Position numbers and translations under genes: made by a program
The notes under the pieces: generated by a model
Told to the model about the DNA's origin: nothing
The model's database searches: none
The model's input: the letters and a program-made list of their open reading frames with translations, nothing else
Assembly (NCBI GenBank): GCA_904501775.1
Contig: CAJGCJ010000093.1
Span: 1-7,715, forward strand
Source of the DNA: an uncultured Bacteroidaceae bacterium
GTDB lineage: Bacteria; Bacteroidota; Bacteroidia; Bacteroidales; Bacteroidaceae
DNA: 7,715 nucleotides
Direction of reading: 5' to 3'
In this document: in pieces, positions 6,109 to 7,715 of the stretch
How the letters are laid out: every line of letters begins with the position of its first letter
How positions within the stretch are numbered: the first letter of the stretch is position 1

Positions 6109-7077
6109 TCAATATATTAAAGGTAAAAAAATCTTTAATAGAGGGTTGCTGAAACTGTTCATCATAAAAGCAGCATGCCCGAGTGCCAGCGACCAGTCAA
6201 TAAGCAACAGCCACTTCACACCTGCGGTCAAAGAGTTCCATTTTTTTGTAAGCACCAGAACAACAGCCACAGCCGGGATTGCAAGCAGAGCAATTGAACT
6301 TATCCAACAGAAGAGCAAGCTTACAGGAAACATTCCATTTGTAAAACCGGAGATAAACAAGCTCAAGAACAGCACACAGCCAAGTATTACGAGCAGATTC
6401 TTAATGCCGTTGTTATCAACCTCTTTCAAATTGCGTACTATTCTGTCAACAGCCGGCTCTTTATAGGCAAGTTCCTCGGCTATATTCTCGGGGGTCGGCT
6501 CCACACCATTCATTCTCAGCTTGTCGGTTGTTGTAAGCGCCAAAGGAAGTATCGCCCACAAAACGAGATAGAGCACAAAAGCCCAGAATGTTGTTAAAAA
6601 GAAGAGGAACACTGCTATCACACGCAGCAATGTCACATCCATTCCAAAATATGCAGCACATCCCGATACCACACCTCCAAGAAGTTTCTTATCGCCGTCA
6701 CGGAAAAGTTTCTTACCCATTGCGATACGATTATCGGCATCCCGCGAAGAGTTATTCTCTTTGTCTGAAGAGTCCTCGGCATTAACTCCGGATGATTGGC
6801 AACCCTCTTCATCCTCGACCATTGACTCGGGCTTGCCCATTCGTGCAATCATCTCGTTCACCAAAGATATTGTGACTATTCTTGGCAAACCCTCATTCAT
6901 ACGGGCTTCGAAGAGCTCGCCCATACGCTGTTCGATATCTTCGGCAATTTCCTCGCCACACTCGTTATTCATGAAGCAGGTCTTTACGCTTACAAGATAA
7001 TCGTTAAGCTGTACATAGGCATCCTCGTCTATCTGAAAAATCCTACCCCCAAGATTTACATTAAATGATTTTTTCAT
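6109..7077 (-). CDS. Short PspC-domain membrane protein
   Basis: The 322-residue protein has an N-terminal domain (1-90) beginning SFNVNLGGRIFQIDEDAYVQL with a helical EEIAEDIEQRMGELFEAR stretch, then an acidic, serine-rich linker (about 88-115). A PspC domain follows (123-182): KLFRDGDKKLLGGVVSGCAAY, then membrane segments ending in LWAILPLA. Additional membrane segments lie near 226-244, 249-277 and 286-304. The N-terminal domain is expected on the cytoplasmic side; this is inferred. The protein shares its whole front half layout with the 533-residue PspC protein two genes downstream, including the IDEDA/FDEDA motif and the (K/R)x(L/F)FRD entry to PspC, but it has no large C-terminal soluble domain. 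It starts 28 bases after the padR stop codon. An adjacent PadR repressor is common for PspC genes in this phylum and suggests that PadR controls it. Confidence 0.9.
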   Translation of the reverse strand: MKKSFNVNLGGRIFQIDEDAYVQLNDYLVSVKTCFMNNECGEEIAEDIEQRMGELFEARMNEGLPRIVTISLVNEMIARMGKPESMVEDEEGCQSSGVNAEDSSDKENNSSRDADNRIAMGKKLFRDGDKKLLGGVVSGCAAYFGMDVTLLRVIAVFLFFLTTFWAFVLYLVLWAILPLALTTTDKLRMNGVEPTPENIAEELAYKEPAVDRIVRNLKEVDNNGIKNLLVILGCVLFLSLFISGFTNGMFPVSLLFCWISSIALLAIPAVAVVLVLTKKWNSLTAGVKWLLLIDWSLALGHAAFMMNSFSNPLLKIFLPLIY

Positions 7078-7105
7078 ATATTTATGTTTTCCTTTTTTAT
7101 CACAT

Positions 7106-7432
7106 TTACAGATTCCTTATCCTCGTAACCGTACACGATAGCTGCTGCCAGTTCTCATCAAGCACTGCCAGAAGTGCCTTTCCCTCATCTGTCAGCTTAT
7201 AATATTTCCGTGGAGGCCCCGACGGACTCTCTTGCCACTCATAATCGAGCAACCCCTCTTTCTTAAGCCTCGAGAGCAGAGGATAGAGCGTACCCTCAAC
7301 TACAATAAGATTTGCACGCTCGAGTTCATCAATTATATCCGAGCTGTAATACGACTTCTTATCGAGCAGCAGCATAATGCAGTACTCAAGCATACCCTTG
7401 CGCATCTGCGATTTTACATTCTCTACATACAT
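7106..7432 (-). CDS. PadR-family transcriptional repressor
   Basis: The 108-residue protein has the typical length of short PadR proteins. The winged-helix domain covers about 10-85: MRKGMLEYCIMLLL (10-23), SSDIIDELERANLIVVEGTLY (30-50), the recognition-helix region EGTLYPLLSRLKKEGLL (46-62) and the wing SGPPRKYYKLTDEGK (71-85). A short C-terminal helix (86-108) probably makes the dimer. I start it at 7432 because family members begin with a short MxVENVxSQMRKG-like segment. The frame stays open to 7579, but those 49 codons cross the predicted promoter and look non-coding. PadR proteins repress neighbouring genes and often their own until a ligand or stress releases them. Here the likely targets are padR itself and the four downstream genes. 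An imperfect palindrome over the promoter is a candidate operator. Confidence 0.93.
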   Translation of the reverse strand: MYVENVKSQMRKGMLEYCIMLLLDKKSYYSSDIIDELERANLIVVEGTLYPLLSRLKKEGLLDYEWQESPSGPPRKYYKLTDEGKALLAVLDENWQQLSCTVTRIRNL

Positions 7433-7527
7433 TATATAATGGGTTAAAATAGCGTTTACATATTTCGCCAACCCTGCCGCATAAATAACGGCCGAAGTCC
7501 ACGAACAGGTTACCATAAAATTCTGCA

Positions 7528-7558
7528 CAAATATAGAATTGTATATAGTACCTTGCAA
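7528..7558 (-). promoter_or_regulatory. Predicted Bacteroides-type promoter of the padR-pspC operon
   Basis: On the minus strand, TTG (7558-7556) is followed after 20 bases by TATATTTG (7535-7528), a perfect match to the TAnnTTTG -7 box with accepted spacing. Transcription should begin near 7520, leaving an untranslated leader of about 90 bases before the padR ATG at 7432. No other promoter of comparable quality was seen before the downstream genes, whose gaps are 4-34 bases, so this one probably serves the whole operon. Confidence 0.7.
7531..7546. promoter_or_regulatory. Candidate PadR operator (16-bp imperfect palindrome)
   Basis: The plus strand reads ATATAGAATTGTATAT. The ATATA and TATAT arms are exact reverse complements around a palindromic AATT, with one G/G break in symmetry, so 14 of 16 positions are symmetric. 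It overlaps the -7 box and part of the spacer of the padR promoter, so a bound dimer would block RNA polymerase. AT-rich palindromes are a common type of PadR site, but chance is a real alternative in such AT-rich DNA. Confidence 0.35.
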
Positions 7559-7715
7559 TACATAGTAAAGGTTTAACATTTAATTAACATATTGAGAAGA
7601 GTTATTAAACACCCCCCAAGCGAACAACAGTGCAGCTATGTTGTTATCAGAAAAGATAAACCAACTTTATAAAACATTCTTTATATGTCTACAAAAATCA
7701 ACAATTCAATCAAGC
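7559..7715. other. Gene-free region upstream of padR
   Basis: No coding sequence is supported on either strand here. It holds a direct repeat of ATGTTAA on the minus strand (within 7578-7593), a run of six C (7612-7617), and a 7-bp inverted repeat AACAACA/TGTTGTT (7623-7629 and 7639-7645) with a 9-base loop. That hairpin has no adjacent T tract on either strand, so it does not look like a terminator. The neighbouring gene beyond the window is unknown. Confidence 0.45.

Noticed and set aside
7433..7579. Longer PadR protein beginning at 7579
   Set aside because: The extra 49 codons run across the predicted promoter and -7 box and do not resemble the N terminus of PadR proteins, which starts at the MYVENVKSQMRKG segment.
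7623..7645. Inverted repeat AACAACA/TGTTGTT as a terminator of an upstream gene
   Set aside because: The stem is A/T-heavy with a 9-base loop and no T tract follows on either strand.

Overview
The window looks like chromosome from a member of the Bacteroidales (Bacteroidetes). The grounds are Bacteroides-type promoters (a TTTG or TTG element, 19-20 bases, then a TAnnTTTG-like element), weak or absent Shine-Dalgarno sequences, the two-part architecture of the PspC proteins, a PadR protein of the kind found next to them, a DUF4252-like secreted protein, and the ilvD-ilvB gene order. I cannot assign a genus. Every convincing gene is on the minus strand, so transcription runs from high to low coordinates.

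Region A (7715 down to about 3441) looks like one envelope-stress-type operon. Its order is a PadR repressor (7432-7106), a short PspC-domain membrane protein (7077-6109), a rhodanese-like lipoprotein (6104-5700), a long PspC-domain membrane protein with an unrecognised C-terminal domain (5672-4071), and a secreted DUF4252-like protein (4036-3539). Gaps are 4 to 34 bases, and the operon ends in a strong intrinsic terminator (3482-3441). A Bacteroides-type promoter with an overlapping AT-rich palindrome lies upstream of padR. PspC next to a rhodanese recalls the enterobacterial phage-shock operon (pspABCDE, where PspE is a periplasmic rhodanese). Here, however, the rhodanese has a tyrosine where the catalytic cysteine should be.

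Region B (3340 down to 1) is the start of the branched-chain amino acid operon: ilvD (3092-1290), then ilvB (1265 to the window edge, truncated), 24 bases apart. Between the Region A terminator and ilvD lies an apparently complete ribosome-mediated attenuator. It has a promoter (3340-3310), a 22-residue leader peptide with 11 Ile/Val/Leu residues (3287-3219), and four RNA segments that can pair 1:2, 2:3 or 3:4, the last being an intrinsic terminator with a U tract (3190-3158). Segment 1 lies exactly on a Val-Ile-Ile codon run, and segment 2 begins inside the leader stop codon. This geometry predicts that starvation for charged Ile/Val/Leu tRNA lets transcription continue into ilvD-ilvB.

The ilv attenuator is the most notable item. 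It is too short for ordinary gene calling and would be recorded as plain intergenic DNA. The second is the PspC-rhodanese-PspC cluster with its apparently inactive rhodanese. No RNA genes, insertion sequences, CRISPR arrays or signs of recent transfer were seen.
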